Both the position numbers and the translations under genes were made by a program. Shown piece after piece: positions 16,623 through 25,624 of a DNA stretch of 44,400 nucleotides. The stretch comes from Candidatus Zixiibacteriota bacterium (lineage in GTDB: Bacteria > Zixibacteria > MSB-5A5 > JAABVY01 > JAHJOQ01). Position 1 is the first letter of the stretch. Each line of letters starts with the position of its first letter. The stretch lies in contig JAGVNY010000036.1 in assembly GCA_020053015.1 (NCBI GenBank), positions 1 to 44,400 of the forward strand, given 5' to 3'. The notes under the pieces are model-generated. The model saw only the letters and a list, made by a program, of their open reading frames with translations, had not been told where the DNA came from and made no database searches.

Positions 16623-16663
16623 TTTGCCGGATCGGCAAACGAAAAGGCCGCCGTTCGGCGGCC
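16623..16663 (-). terminator. Terminator after the TPR gene, tandem hairpins
   Basis: On the minus strand GGCCGCC-gaac-GGCGGCC (16663-16646) is followed by TTTTCGTTT, an intrinsic terminator 31 nt beyond the TPR stop. A second perfect stem, TTTGCCG-gat-CGGCAAA (plus-strand orientation), occupies 16623-16639 immediately after. Confidence 0.75.
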
Positions 16664-16694
16664 TCATTACTCGGACAACGGGTGAGAAGAGAGG

Positions 16695-17606
16695 TTACTG
16701 CTGGTAATCGATACCTTCCGTTTCAAAATACGATTTCAACTCCCCGAGTATATTCTGGGCTTTCTGGCGCATGTCAGCCACTTGCGAGCTCTTCATGCCG
16801 GAAGTGAGCTTCATGAAAGTGGCGTAAGCGTGGTATGCCTCGATGTAATCTTCCTGAGTCTCAAGAGCTTGGCGAGCGATTCCAAGATTGTAGAACGACT
16901 TCCAGTGAGATTTGTCCAGCGAAGACGATTTCCTGAATTCCTCAGCCGCCTTTGAATAGTCTTTCTGGGCAAGGTAAATACCGCCAAGCTGGAAGTGCGC
17001 CATCGAGTAGTTGGGATCAGCTTTGAGCGCCTTTCCGTATGTGGCGACAGCATCTGCGTCCCTTCCCGCACCCTCGTAAGAGCGCCCGAGACTCGTCAGC
17101 GCCTTTGCATCATTAGGCTGTTCCGCGATGTAAAGGTTGAACCTCTCGATAGCCTTGTCCCATTTGTCAGCCTTGTAGTAGAGGTTCGCGTATCCTCTAA
17201 GGAGTTCCGGCTCCTTGGGCTTCAGCTTGAGTGCAGCTTCAAACGCCGATTCACCGGATGGAATGTCCGAAGCTTCAACGCAGGCATAACCGAGGTTCTT
17301 CAGCCCATCATAGCTGTCCGGCTTGAGCTGAGTGTATTTCTTGAAGTTTCCGATTGCCTTCTGGTACTCTTTCTTGGAGAATTGAAGCGCGCCGAGATTG
17401 AGATAGGGGTCCGGGAATGCCGGGTCTGCTGCGATGGCGCTTTCATATGCGTTGATCGCCTCTGCCTGTTTTCCAGCTTTCTCGAATTCGATCCCCTTGT
17501 TGAACTCTTCCTGCGCCGATCCGTAAGCTGCCGCCGAAATCGTCAGAGCAAGAAGAACGGCGATTGCACAAGAAAGTCGAGACTTTGAACTCAAAGTGCT
17601 GACCAT
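16695..17606 (-). CDS. Exported TPR protein
   Basis: The 303-aa product has a signal peptide (about 1-30, ending near AAAYGSA) and about six consecutive tetratricopeptide repeats (about 31-245), each with the usual Ala/Gly/Tyr spacing, for example AINAYESAIAADPAF and AIERFNLYIAEQPND. TPR arrays bind other proteins, so a periplasmic scaffold is likely. AGAGGAT lies upstream of ATG 17606. It follows purE by 13 bp and ends in a strong terminator, so it is the last gene of the purD-purE transcript. No link to purine synthesis is implied. Confidence 0.8.
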   Translation of the reverse strand: MVSTLSSKSRLSCAIAVLLALTISAAAYGSAQEEFNKGIEFEKAGKQAEAINAYESAIAADPAFPDPYLNLGALQFSKKEYQKAIGNFKKYTQLKPDSYDGLKNLGYACVEASDIPSGESAFEAALKLKPKEPELLRGYANLYYKADKWDKAIERFNLYIAEQPNDAKALTSLGRSYEGAGRDADAVATYGKALKADPNYSMAHFQLGGIYLAQKDYSKAAEEFRKSSSLDKSHWKSFYNLGIARQALETQEDYIEAYHAYATFMKLTSGMKSSQVADMRQKAQNILGELKSYFETEGIDYQQ

Positions 17607-17619
17607 TTCAAAAATCCTC

Positions 17620-18081
17620 TCACTTCTGCTTTAAGGTCTCTCTGTAAACTTCAAGCTTCTTTCGAACTTCGATATCCGTCAGTGCGACGATCCGGGCTGC
17701 AAGCACGGCAGCATTAGCGGCGCCCGGCTTACCAACTGCGACTGCTGCCACAGGAATACCGGGAGGCATCTGAACCACGGATAGCAGGGAATCCAAGCCG
17801 CTCAGAGAAGATCCGGGGAGAGGGACACCGATCACTGGAAGCCTCGTGTGCGAGGCTACGACCCCCGGTAACGCCGCGGACATTCCTGCAAGACAAATCA
17901 CGACTTGATACCCATTATTCTCCGCACTGCTCGCTATGCGAGCGGTTCGCTCAGGATCTCTGTGGGCCGAGCAATACTCCGTGTCAAACGAAATGCCGAG
18001 CTTGGAGAGGTGCTCTTCGCAATGGGACACGGCTTCGGAATCAGACTTCGACCCGGCTATAATTAGTACTATCTTGGCCAC
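17620..18081 (-). CDS. purE: Phosphoribosylaminoimidazole carboxylase / N5-CAIR mutase PurE
   Basis: I choose GTG 18081 (153 aa) because TGAGGAA lies about 8 nt upstream and the protein then begins like other PurEs; the ORF-track ATG 18102 adds seven residues inside purD. Motifs are GSKSD (10-14), SAHRDP (38-43, with the catalytic-type His40), LPVIGVPL, and GLDSLLSVVQMPPGIPVA. The enzyme makes CAIR for de novo purine synthesis. Where class I PurEs usually read AAHLPG, this one reads SAALPG, losing a conserved His. No purK lies in the window. The remaining sequence is class I-like. Confidence 0.9.
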   Translation of the reverse strand: MAKIVLIIAGSKSDSEAVSHCEEHLSKLGISFDTEYCSAHRDPERTARIASSAENNGYQVVICLAGMSAALPGVVASHTRLPVIGVPLPGSSLSGLDSLLSVVQMPPGIPVAAVAVGKPGAANAAVLAARIVALTDIEVRKKLEVYRETLKQK

Positions 18082-18091
18082 TGATTGTTCC

Positions 18092-19381
18092 TCAATGGGC
18101 ATACCTGCCCCAGCGACGGGTTGCTTTTTGTCCGATATCGGTTCTATAGAACGCGCCCTCGAACTTTATTCTGTCTGCGATATCGTATGCGCCGGCGATC
18201 GCGTCATGCAAGTTGGCATTAAGGCCCGTGACGCCTAACACTCTGCCGCCGTTTGTAACGATGCCATTGTCGAGTTTCTTAGTGCCGGCGTGAAAGACGT
18301 GGCACTTGTCATCCCTGCGGTCGGTTGGCAGACCTTTAATTAGCGTTCCCTTCTCATAGGTCCCGGGATAGCCTTTGGAGGCCATTATTACACAGACAGC
18401 GTACGCATCCCTCCAGGTCAACTCCTCGAGTGACAGATTGCCGTCGACGATCGAGATGAACACTTCTGCCAGATCGTTCTCCAGCAGCGGCAGGACAACC
18501 TGAGTTTCCGGATCCCCGAAACGGCAATTGAATTCAATCACCTTAGGCCCCCGATCGTTGACCATGAGGCCTGCATAGAGAATACCCTTAAAGGTGCGGT
18601 TTCTTGCCTTCAGGCCTCTGACCGTGGGCTCAAGCACAAGGTCCATGATGTCAACCATCAAGCTGTCTGTCACGAATGGCACCGGACAGTACGCTCCCAT
18701 CCCTCCTGTGTTTGGACCCTGGTCACCATCGCGGACTGCCTTGTGATCCTGGGAGGGGAGCATCGGAAGCACGGTCTTCCCATCGGTGAAAGCCATCACG
18801 GTAATTTCCTCGCCGATGAGCTTGTCCTCTATTATGACCTTGCTCCCCGCTTCGCCGAAAATCTTGTCGACCATCATCCTGTCGACCGTCTCCCGGGCCT
18901 CCTCGACATTGTTGACGATTATGGCGCCTTTGCCCGCAGCGAGGCCATCCGCCTTGATGACCAATGGGTAACGTGTGTCGCCGCAGAACCGGAGCGCCTC
19001 CTCCCGGTCATCGAAGATCTTGAACGGAGCGGTAGGAATATGGTTCTCTCGCATGAACTCCTTCGCAAACGCCTTGGAGCCTTCGATTATAGACGCCTCT
19101 CGTGTCGGTCCGAAAATCCGGAGTCCTTGTGTTTCGAATTCGTCCACTATGCCGTGAGTCAGAGGGTCTTCGGGACCAACCACAGTCAGATCGATTCGCT
19201 CTCTCTTGGCGAAAGAGGCGAGACCGGCAATGTCCAACATCTCTATAGGGAGACATTGCGCTATTTCGGCAATGCCTGCGTTTCCCGGAGCACAGTAAAT
19301 CTTCGAGACGATCTTGGATCGGGAAAGCTTCCAACAGATTGCGTGCTCCCGACCTCCTGCTCCAACTACAAGTATGTTCAT
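18092..19381 (-). CDS. purD: Phosphoribosylamine-glycine ligase
   Basis: The 429-aa product has the complete GARS layout: an N-terminal GAGGREHA motif (7-14), an ATP-grasp core with IKADGLAAGKG, a LIGEE loop, the family signature QDHKAVRDGDQGPNTGGMGAY, and the metal-binding region EFNCRFGDPETQ. It joins phosphoribosylamine to glycine using ATP, the second step of purine synthesis, in the cytoplasm. It is the first gene of purD-purE, with its stop just before the chosen purE start. AAAGGA lies 13 nt before ATG 19381. Confidence 0.97.
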   Translation of the reverse strand: MNILVVGAGGREHAICWKLSRSKIVSKIYCAPGNAGIAEIAQCLPIEMLDIAGLASFAKRERIDLTVVGPEDPLTHGIVDEFETQGLRIFGPTREASIIEGSKAFAKEFMRENHIPTAPFKIFDDREEALRFCGDTRYPLVIKADGLAAGKGAIIVNNVEEARETVDRMMVDKIFGEAGSKVIIEDKLIGEEITVMAFTDGKTVLPMLPSQDHKAVRDGDQGPNTGGMGAYCPVPFVTDSLMVDIMDLVLEPTVRGLKARNRTFKGILYAGLMVNDRGPKVIEFNCRFGDPETQVVLPLLENDLAEVFISIVDGNLSLEELTWRDAYAVCVIMASKGYPGTYEKGTLIKGLPTDRRDDKCHVFHAGTKKLDNGIVTNGGRVLGVTGLNANLHDAIAGAYDIADRIKFEGAFYRTDIGQKATRRWGRYAH

Positions 19382-19407
19382 GCCTGTGCCATCCTTTGCA
19401 AGTTGTT

Positions 19408-19435
19408 AATATAGAGAAGGCTTTGGCTGTAGCAA
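19408..19435 (-). promoter_or_regulatory. Possible promoter of purD
   Basis: On the minus strand, TTGCTA (19435-19430, 4 of 6), a 16-nt spacer and TATATT (19413-19408, 5 of 6), 27 nt before the purD ATG. Confidence 0.35.
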
Positions 19436-19729
19436 ATGGTTTTTGCAGAGCGTTGCGGTTCGTCACGGGCCTGTAATCAGACGAAGTTTTTCGTTGACAG
19501 GCTATTCATACATAAGTAACATTACACCGAATTGCTGATAGAGGGTTTTCTTTCAATACCGAATCGGAGAATTAGCTACGGGAGCAATGTACCCCTTCAG
19601 AGCAGGTTCCATGAACGAAGTGCGAGGTATCGGTGTGCTATGTGCGCTTCTTCTTCACGATGTGACACACTGTAGGATGCAGTTTTCGGGTAACATTTTC
19701 TCTGTTTTCGAGAGTAAATAGGTAAGAGC
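19436..19729. other. Gap between divergent purD and Cys-rich gene
   Basis: No gene is supported in this stretch. A plus-strand TTGACA (19494-19499) followed after 17 nt by TAACAT (19517-19522, 4 of 6) could drive the cysteine-rich gene with a leader of about 200 nt. The minus-strand 80- and 72-aa ORFs here lack ribosome sites and coding character. Confidence 0.4.
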
Positions 19730-20032
19730 ATGGGAAGTATCGTTTGCTGGAGTTGCAAGAGTGGTATCGAGATTGGGCAAAAGGTAACCCGGCAGGACTT
19801 GTGTCCGAGCTGCAGCAATCCAATAAGGTGTTGCTTCAATTGTAAGCACTACAGCAAGGAAGCATTCCACCAATGCGAGGAATCGGCTGTTGCGGAATGG
19901 GTTCGCTACAAGGAGAAGGCAAACTTCTGCGAGTACTACTTTCCGAGGTTCCCGCAGCCAATCAAGAAAGTGGAGAAACCGCAGAACCCTGAAGACAGAA
20001 AGAAAGCCTGGGATCAGTTGTTCGAGGAATAG
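19730..20032 (+). CDS. Small cysteine-rich (zinc-binding) protein
   Basis: The 100-aa product has nine Cys in its first 67 residues: CWSC (6-9), CPSC (25-28), CCFNC (34-38), Cys49 in HQCEE and Cys67 in ANFCEYY. The pattern is that of a zinc ribbon followed by a second Cys cluster, and I recall similar conserved hypothetical proteins ending KEKANFCEYF in many uncultivated bacteria. The C-terminal 30 residues are charged and ungapped. No enzyme motif is seen. It is an isolated gene between purD and the GlmU-like gene, with a weak GGTAAG before the ATG. Confidence 0.7.
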   Translation: MGSIVCWSCKSGIEIGQKVTRQDLCPSCSNPIRCCFNCKHYSKEAFHQCEESAVAEWVRYKEKANFCEYYFPRFPQPIKKVEKPQNPEDRKKAWDQLFEE

Positions 20033-20227
20033 CTGTCTCCGGGATAGGGCAACTGATTTCGCTTGCTCGGCTTGACGCGTTACAATAGATTCATCGCCAT
20101 GTATCTGCCATCAGTCTGCTGGCGCCCGACGGCGCTGACCTTTGAACGGGAAGTCTTTCGCGGTTGGCGCTTGACAAGCTGCACACACGGCTGGCTTCAG
20201 GAACGCATTTCTTAGGCGATTGGCTGT

Positions 20228-21529
20228 ATGGGCTCCGTCAGTGAAATACCGGTGTTTCTGTTCGAGGATGACGACTACGAGCGATTCTATCCTCTCGCTG
20301 TAAGCCGACCTTCATTCCTGCTGCGATTGGGAATTGACCTCATTTACGAGAAGTGGCAGCGTGCTCTCCATAACAACAAGCTCGGGTTTCTTCTGCGCGG
20401 CGGCCTGGCTGCCGCCGTGACCCAAAGGACTGGCTTGCCGTGCAACAGACTGTCAGGTGTGTCGCGAACCGGCGCCTTATTCATCAACGGCAGGTTTTTG
20501 CCCGATGACAGGCTTCTCAACGCGCTCAGCTCGCTGCAGGAAGGGGCAATCCTCATGGGTGATGATGCGCTTGTCGCCGCATACGTCTCCGCGGACTCTA
20601 CCGCATCTCGCCAATTGGAGATGCTGAGATTCTGGGGATATGGTCACTTCAAGGAGCTTGTCAAGTCCCTCCCGAAACAAGACGTAGATGCCAGCGGCGT
20701 GAAACACATCTGGGACTTCATACGCCTGAATCCTATGCAAATCGAAGCGGATTTCAAAGATATTCTTTCGACGCACAACGACAGATTAGTTGCAGACTCT
20801 GCCGTAGTTGACAAGGACTGCTTGATTTACAATGGGGCTGATGTTTGTATCCGCGACGCGGCTCTTATCGACGGTCAGGTCGTTATTGACGCGAGAAATG
20901 GCCCAGTCTACATCGACAGCGGGGCCGCGATCCAGCCGCACACGCGCATAGAGGGGCCCTGTTACGTCGGACGGAAATCTATGCTTGTGGGCGGCAAGAT
21001 CCGAGAAGGTTGCTCCATCGGTCCAGTGTGCAAGATAGGTGGCGAAGTTGAAGAGTCAATCGTGCTTGGGTACTCGAACAAATTCCATGACGGCTTTCTT
21101 GGTCACGCTTATCTTGGGGAATGGGTCAATTTGGGCGCAGGAACGACCAACTCAGACCTGAAGAACAACTATGGGAATATACGGGTCGATTTGGGAACAG
21201 GACTGGTGGACAGCGGGTTAATGAAAGTCGGTTCGTTTATCGCCGATCATGTGAAGACCGGGATAGGCACGATGTTGAATACCGGCATGACTATTGGATA
21301 CGCTTCAAATATCTTTGGAGCCGGTTTGGTTTCTGACAAATCCGTTCCTCCTTTCTGTTGGGGCGGTACAGGTTCCTATTGCGAATATGATTTGCAGAAA
21401 GCCACGCAAACTGCGGAAACCGTAGCCAGAAGACGGGGGATTGAGTTCACGGAAATCGACAGGATGCTCTTCAAGGCTATTTTCGAGGAAAGCAGAGAAC
21501 AGAGAAGGCGCGTAACAGGTTATACATAG
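20228..21529 (+). CDS. GlmU-like putative sugar-nucleotide transferase/acetyltransferase (alternative type)
   Basis: The 433-aa product starts IPVFLFEDDDYERFYPLAVSRP, typical of the alternative bacterial GlmU group that lacks the normal pyrophosphorylase signature. A left-handed beta-helix of hexapeptide repeats follows (about 200-370), with VYIDSGAAIQPHTRIEGPCYVG and the diagnostic NLGAGTTNSDLKNNYG. The likely role is acetylation and/or uridylylation of an amino-sugar phosphate for UDP-GlcNAc-type precursors, used in the cell wall and possibly by the glycosyltransferases downstream. Which half is active is not deducible. The ribosome site before ATG 20228 is weak. Confidence 0.82.
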   Translation: MGSVSEIPVFLFEDDDYERFYPLAVSRPSFLLRLGIDLIYEKWQRALHNNKLGFLLRGGLAAAVTQRTGLPCNRLSGVSRTGALFINGRFLPDDRLLNALSSLQEGAILMGDDALVAAYVSADSTASRQLEMLRFWGYGHFKELVKSLPKQDVDASGVKHIWDFIRLNPMQIEADFKDILSTHNDRLVADSAVVDKDCLIYNGADVCIRDAALIDGQVVIDARNGPVYIDSGAAIQPHTRIEGPCYVGRKSMLVGGKIREGCSIGPVCKIGGEVEESIVLGYSNKFHDGFLGHAYLGEWVNLGAGTTNSDLKNNYGNIRVDLGTGLVDSGLMKVGSFIADHVKTGIGTMLNTGMTIGYASNIFGAGLVSDKSVPPFCWGGTGSYCEYDLQKATQTAETVARRRGIEFTEIDRMLFKAIFEESREQRRRVTGYT

Positions 21530-21654
21530 ACAGCAGTTACCTCAATCATGTTCGCGAGTTGACGATACAGTTAATTGAGTCAGAGCTCGCGTCTTGCGTC
21601 AGAACAATTGCGTGAGGGAGCGCCCCATTAAGAGTCAGATTCGTGGAGTCGTAG

Positions 21655-22686
21655 ATGCCAGAACTTAGAAAAGACCCTGTCAGCGGTAGGTGGGTGATCA
21701 TTTCAACTGAACGCGGTAAGAGACCGTCTGACTTTTCAACGCCGCCCAAGGTGCGGGAACCGAAGATGTGCCCTTTCTGCCCAGGATCAGAGCATCTGAC
21801 TCCTCCCGAAATCATTGCGGTCCGCCCTGACGGCTCCAAACCCAACAATCCCGGATGGGTACTGCGCGTTATCTCGAACAAATACCCCGCGCTCAAGATT
21901 GAGGGCGATTTGAATAGGGAAGGGGTTGGAATATTCGACAAGATGAATGGTGTGGGTGCGCACGAAGTTATTATTGAAACACCTCATCATCATCTGGACT
22001 TGGTCGACCTTCCGCCGCATGAAATAGAGATGGTCATAGATGCTTACCGCATGCGAATGAGCGATTTGAGAAACGACGTGCGTTTCAGATATGTGATGCT
22101 GTTCAAGAATCAGGGCGAAATGGCGGGCGCTTCGCTTGAACACGCCCACAGCCAGCTCATAGCCACTCCTATCATCCCCAAGCGGGTTCTTGAAGAGCTC
22201 AAGGGTGCGGAGACGTACTACGGCTATAAGGAACGGTGTATCTTCTGCGATATCATCAGGCAGGAGTTGTCTGATGGGTGTCGGATCGTGGGCCAGAACG
22301 AGGAAATGGTCGCACTTGAGCCGTTCGCACCACGATTCCCGTTTGAGACCTGGATCTTGCCGAAAAAACATCTGACCCATTTCGATAAGTCGCCGGACAA
22401 GGTCTATGCGGGGCTTGCTTCCATTCTGAAGGAGACTCTGCTGAAGCTCAAACTTGCTCTAAATGATCCGCCTTACAACTACATCATCCATTCCTCTCCG
22501 CTGGTGGATGGATCTGAGCGCGACTACCATTGGCATGTCGAGATATTCCCCAAGCTGACGAAGATCGCGGGTTTCGAGTGGGGCACAGGCTTCTATATCA
22601 ATCCGACCCCGCCTGAAGCAGCAGCCGATTATCTGAACGAAATAGACGTTGACGCAGCACTTCGCACCGCAAACGCTTCGGTGTGA
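21655..22686 (+). CDS. galT: Galactose-1-phosphate uridylyltransferase-like (HIT superfamily)
   Basis: The 343-aa product has the GalT layout: a zinc site with Cys39 and Cys42 (CPFC), His111 in the HHH run, and the HAH motif (163-165) whose His165 corresponds to the uridylylated nucleophile. A second CxxC (CIFC) and DYHWHVEIFP appear in the C-terminal half. It exchanges the nucleotidyl group between UDP-glucose and a hexose-1-phosphate, or serves as a related nucleotidyltransferase such as an ADP-sugar phosphorylase; the sequence does not separate these. GTGGAG lies 6 nt before ATG 21655. Its neighbours are also sugar-nucleotide genes. Confidence 0.85.
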   Translation: MPELRKDPVSGRWVIISTERGKRPSDFSTPPKVREPKMCPFCPGSEHLTPPEIIAVRPDGSKPNNPGWVLRVISNKYPALKIEGDLNREGVGIFDKMNGVGAHEVIIETPHHHLDLVDLPPHEIEMVIDAYRMRMSDLRNDVRFRYVMLFKNQGEMAGASLEHAHSQLIATPIIPKRVLEELKGAETYYGYKERCIFCDIIRQELSDGCRIVGQNEEMVALEPFAPRFPFETWILPKKHLTHFDKSPDKVYAGLASILKETLLKLKLALNDPPYNYIIHSSPLVDGSERDYHWHVEIFPKLTKIAGFEWGTGFYINPTPPEAAADYLNEIDVDAALRTANASV

Positions 22687-22772
22687 GCCTCGCAGGTTCT
22701 TCAGCAATCACCTGAAAAGCTCTGTTCGTTTTCCGGTTGCAGGAACGCGCCAAACGCTTATCTTGTGCGGAA

Positions 22773-24590
22773 ATGGTTGGCAATCGTCGATATCAGGGAC
22801 TTGAGCTGGCGATTCTCGCTGCAATCGCAGCTGCATTTGTTGTCCACTCCATCTTGCTCAATTTCACACAGGATGATGCTTACATCTCCTACCGCTATGT
22901 CATCAATCTGACAGACGGTCATGGACTCGTATTCAACTACGGCGAACGAGTGGAGGGCTACACGAACTTCCTTTGGATCATGATCCTCGCTCTCGCACGG
23001 CTCCTCTCTCTGCCGATTATCGAGGTATCCAAAGTACTGGGCGTTGCAGCAGGGGCGGGGACAATTGTCATGTCCTACTTCACAGCCAGAGAGTTCTGTG
23101 ACTACAAGCGACGGTATCTGGCATTGGTTGCGCCCGTGCTTCTCGCGGCCAACAGCGCATTTGCGTATTGGGCCATAGGCGGACTCGAAACAGGTCTTTT
23201 TGTTTTCCTTTGCTCACTGGCCCTCTTCTCTGAGATCAAACGCCCCTCGGCCACGCCGTTCGTACTGGTTATAGCGACGCTCACGCGACCTGAGGGGGGA
23301 GTGTTGTTCGGCATAGTATTCATCTATCGATGGGTAATACAGCGAAACAGGCTAAGGGAACTTGTGGGCTTTGCGGGCGTGTATTTTGCCTTGCTCGTTC
23401 CGTACGCAGCCTTCAAGCTCTATTATTTCGGCGATCTTCTCCCAAATCCCTTCTACGCCAAGACAGGCTTCTCTATCAATTACCTGAAAGCAGGATTAGA
23501 CTACTGCTGGCTCTTCTTCTACAATTATGGCTTGTTCGGCATTTTGTATCTGCTCCCGCTTATCTTCCTGAAACGCCTGCCTACGACTGTAAAGCTTCTC
23601 TGGCTCACCGTTATTGTGTACACGGCGTACATCATTCTCGTTGGGGGCGACGTTCTGAAAGTCCACAGGTTCTTCCTGCCGATCCTCCCGGCCATATACA
23701 TGATTCTTGCCTACACGATCTATGTGGCAGTGGCGGCAAGCAAGAGAAGGGCAATCCCCTGGATTGCGTTTGGCGCAACTATGGGTTTGATGGTCTGGTC
23801 GTTCTTGATACCGTTCAAGTACATTCGGTCGACCGGCGATCTTGAGACGAGATTCGTTGGCAAAATGACAATGGTAACTGAGCAACTTCGCAGAATAGAC
23901 GGGAGCAATTTCTCGATTGCAACGACCACCATAGGCAAGGTCTCCTATACGCTCCTGGGACATCGCGTCATCGATATGCTCGGTCTAACAGATCCACACA
24001 TCGCCAAGAATCCGGAACAGATCGAGGGTATGAAGACGACCTGGAAGGAGAGGAATTTCAACTCCAAGTACCTCCTCGACCTTAAGCCTGATTACATCCT
24101 TTTTTCCACAGGCCATAAACCTTCCGCTCCTGCCGAGAGGTCACTCTATCTGAACTCGCGTTTCAGACGGAACTACTCATCGACAGGCTTTGTGATCGCA
24201 GGTGGGTACAAAGCCATTTGGAAGAGGTACGGTGACTGCTCGGGGCCGGACGAGAGGTTTCCTACGACTGAGTTCGCTGACCTGATGTACGATGGTCTCA
24301 ACAAGATCGTCGAGGACAATTTTGCCGCATCCTTGCCGTTCTTTCAGAAGGCTGCGGAGCTCTGCAATCATGACTTCCCTCTTGCGGAGGCTTTTATCGG
24401 CCAGTCGCTCTTGAGAACTGGACGAACCGAGGAAGGCATCAAACAGTGCGAGATGGCGATGCAGCTCGACTCGAACCAACTGGAGTCGCGGCTGCTGTTG
24501 CTTGAGCATTACAAGAGCGTAGGAAATCGCCAGATGGCCGACAAGCTGGTGAAGGAACTCCGACGCATAGCGCCCTGGATGGCGCAATAG
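22773..24590 (+). CDS. Polytopic glycosyltransferase with C-terminal TPR-like repeats
   Basis: About 605 aa from ATG 22773; TTG 22737 in the ORF track is an alternative, and neither has a good ribosome site. There are about ten membrane helices in residues 8-350. After helix 1 comes the DDAYISYRY motif and then GERVEGYTNFLW, the signature of GT-C mannosyl/arabinosyl-type transferases that use lipid-phosphate sugar donors. A periplasmic domain follows, then two or three TPR-like repeats (about 500-605). It probably decorates an envelope glycan or protein on the outer face of the membrane. Acceptor and sugar are unknown. Confidence 0.8.
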   Translation: MVGNRRYQGLELAILAAIAAAFVVHSILLNFTQDDAYISYRYVINLTDGHGLVFNYGERVEGYTNFLWIMILALARLLSLPIIEVSKVLGVAAGAGTIVMSYFTAREFCDYKRRYLALVAPVLLAANSAFAYWAIGGLETGLFVFLCSLALFSEIKRPSATPFVLVIATLTRPEGGVLFGIVFIYRWVIQRNRLRELVGFAGVYFALLVPYAAFKLYYFGDLLPNPFYAKTGFSINYLKAGLDYCWLFFYNYGLFGILYLLPLIFLKRLPTTVKLLWLTVIVYTAYIILVGGDVLKVHRFFLPILPAIYMILAYTIYVAVAASKRRAIPWIAFGATMGLMVWSFLIPFKYIRSTGDLETRFVGKMTMVTEQLRRIDGSNFSIATTTIGKVSYTLLGHRVIDMLGLTDPHIAKNPEQIEGMKTTWKERNFNSKYLLDLKPDYILFSTGHKPSAPAERSLYLNSRFRRNYSSTGFVIAGGYKAIWKRYGDCSGPDERFPTTEFADLMYDGLNKIVEDNFAASLPFFQKAAELCNHDFPLAEAFIGQSLLRTGRTEEGIKQCEMAMQLDSNQLESRLLLLEHYKSVGNRQMADKLVKELRRIAPWMAQ

Positions 24591-24762
24591 ACAGCACAAT
24601 TCCGGTCGCACTAAGACACGATCATAAGTTACCGCAGGCTGTCTGAATCAAGGGCAGCGAAGGAAATGTTGTCGCTGGGTAAGCGGAAAAAGCTTCCCGC
24701 GGAGCACAGAGCGTAGTCCAACCGACCACACCAGCAACATAATCTACTGCTTTAACGCGCCG

Positions 24763-24791
24763 TTGTAACACACGGGCACACAGTTTATTAG
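24763..24791 (+). promoter_or_regulatory. Weak promoter candidate before the flagellar operon
   Basis: TTGTAA (4 of 6), a 17-nt spacer and TATTAG (4 of 6). I found no convincing sigma28 or sigma54 site in 24591-24878; nothing else is evident in that gap apart from the hairpin listed next. Confidence 0.25.
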
Positions 24792-24835
24792 ACCTGCCTC
24801 GTGCTTGAATCCATCGCGCGATCAGTCTGGGCCGG

Positions 24836-24863
24836 GATTCCAGGCATGGGTTTCGCTGGAATC
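24836..24863 (+). promoter_or_regulatory. Leader hairpin before flgF
   Basis: GATTCCAG and CTGGAATC form a perfect 8-bp stem with a 12-nt loop, 4 nt before the GGCGGAGGA ribosome site of flgF. GGA triplets in the stem and the ribosome site are compatible with CsrA control. Confidence 0.4.
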
Positions 24864-24878
24864 TGGGCGGAGGATTCT

Positions 24879-25613
24879 ATGGTCAAGGGCATTTACACAG
24901 CCGCCTCAGGGATGATCCCGCACGTGAAGAAGCAGGAAGTCATCTCAAACAACCTTGCAAATGTCAACACTTCGGGATACAAGCGTCAGGATGTCTTCAC
25001 GGAGGAGCTGAAGCAATCCAGTCTACGCCGTGTCCCGCGCCAGGAGAAGTGGGAGATACCAATGATCAGCGATGTCTACACCGACCATTCGCAGGCGGTG
25101 ATTGAACACACGGGACGAGAATTCGACCTTGCGCTCGATGGAAGTGGTTTCTTTGTCGTGCAATCGCCCGATGGAGAAGACCTATACACTCGCGCAGGCG
25201 ACTTCAACATCTCAACCGATGGCACTCTGGTGAGTCCGGAAGGCTATTCATTGGTGACCGATTCAGGACTGCTCGCCGTTGATGCCAACTCAAACCTCCA
25301 AATCGGGATCGACGGGACTATTACCGCCAATGGGCAGACTGTCGGCAAACTTGCGCTCGTCGATTTCGAAAAACCTTACCGACTTGAGCGGCTCAGCGGG
25401 AGCATCTTTCGTGCTCCCTCGGGAGCGCAGCCTGTGGAGCCAGAACACTTGTTCGTAAGACAGGGATACCTTGAAAAAGCCAACGTCGATGTGGTCAAGG
25501 AAATGATCGAAATGATCACGTCATTCAGAGAATATGAATCGAATCAGAAAGCTGTGCAGATAGTCGACGGCACCCTTGAGAAGACGGTGAACCAGGTCGG
25601 CGCCAAGAGATAG
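24879..25613 (+). CDS. flgF: Flagellar proximal rod protein FlgF
   Basis: The true start is ATG 24879 (244 aa), directly after CGGAGGATTCT; the ORF-track start at 24801 is upstream noise. The N-terminus MVKGIYTAASGM...NNLANVNTSGYKR is the rod/hook family signature, and the C-terminus has ANVDVVKEMIEMITSFREYE. FlgF and FlgG form the rod that crosses the periplasm; as the shorter member before flgG, this copy is assigned FlgF. It opens an eleven-gene run with very short gaps. The GTG-rich downstream starts suggest one long transcript. Confidence 0.92.
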   Translation: MVKGIYTAASGMIPHVKKQEVISNNLANVNTSGYKRQDVFTEELKQSSLRRVPRQEKWEIPMISDVYTDHSQAVIEHTGREFDLALDGSGFFVVQSPDGEDLYTRAGDFNISTDGTLVSPEGYSLVTDSGLLAVDANSNLQIGIDGTITANGQTVGKLALVDFEKPYRLERLSGSIFRAPSGAQPVEPEHLFVRQGYLEKANVDVVKEMIEMITSFREYESNQKAVQIVDGTLEKTVNQVGAKR

Positions 25614-25624
25614 CGAGGACAACC

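Noticed and set aside
18743-19414. 223-aa plus-strand ORF
   Set aside because: Antisense shadow of purD.
20171-20199. TTGACA before the GlmU-like gene
   Set aside because: No acceptable -10 at 16-18 nt; not listed as a promoter.
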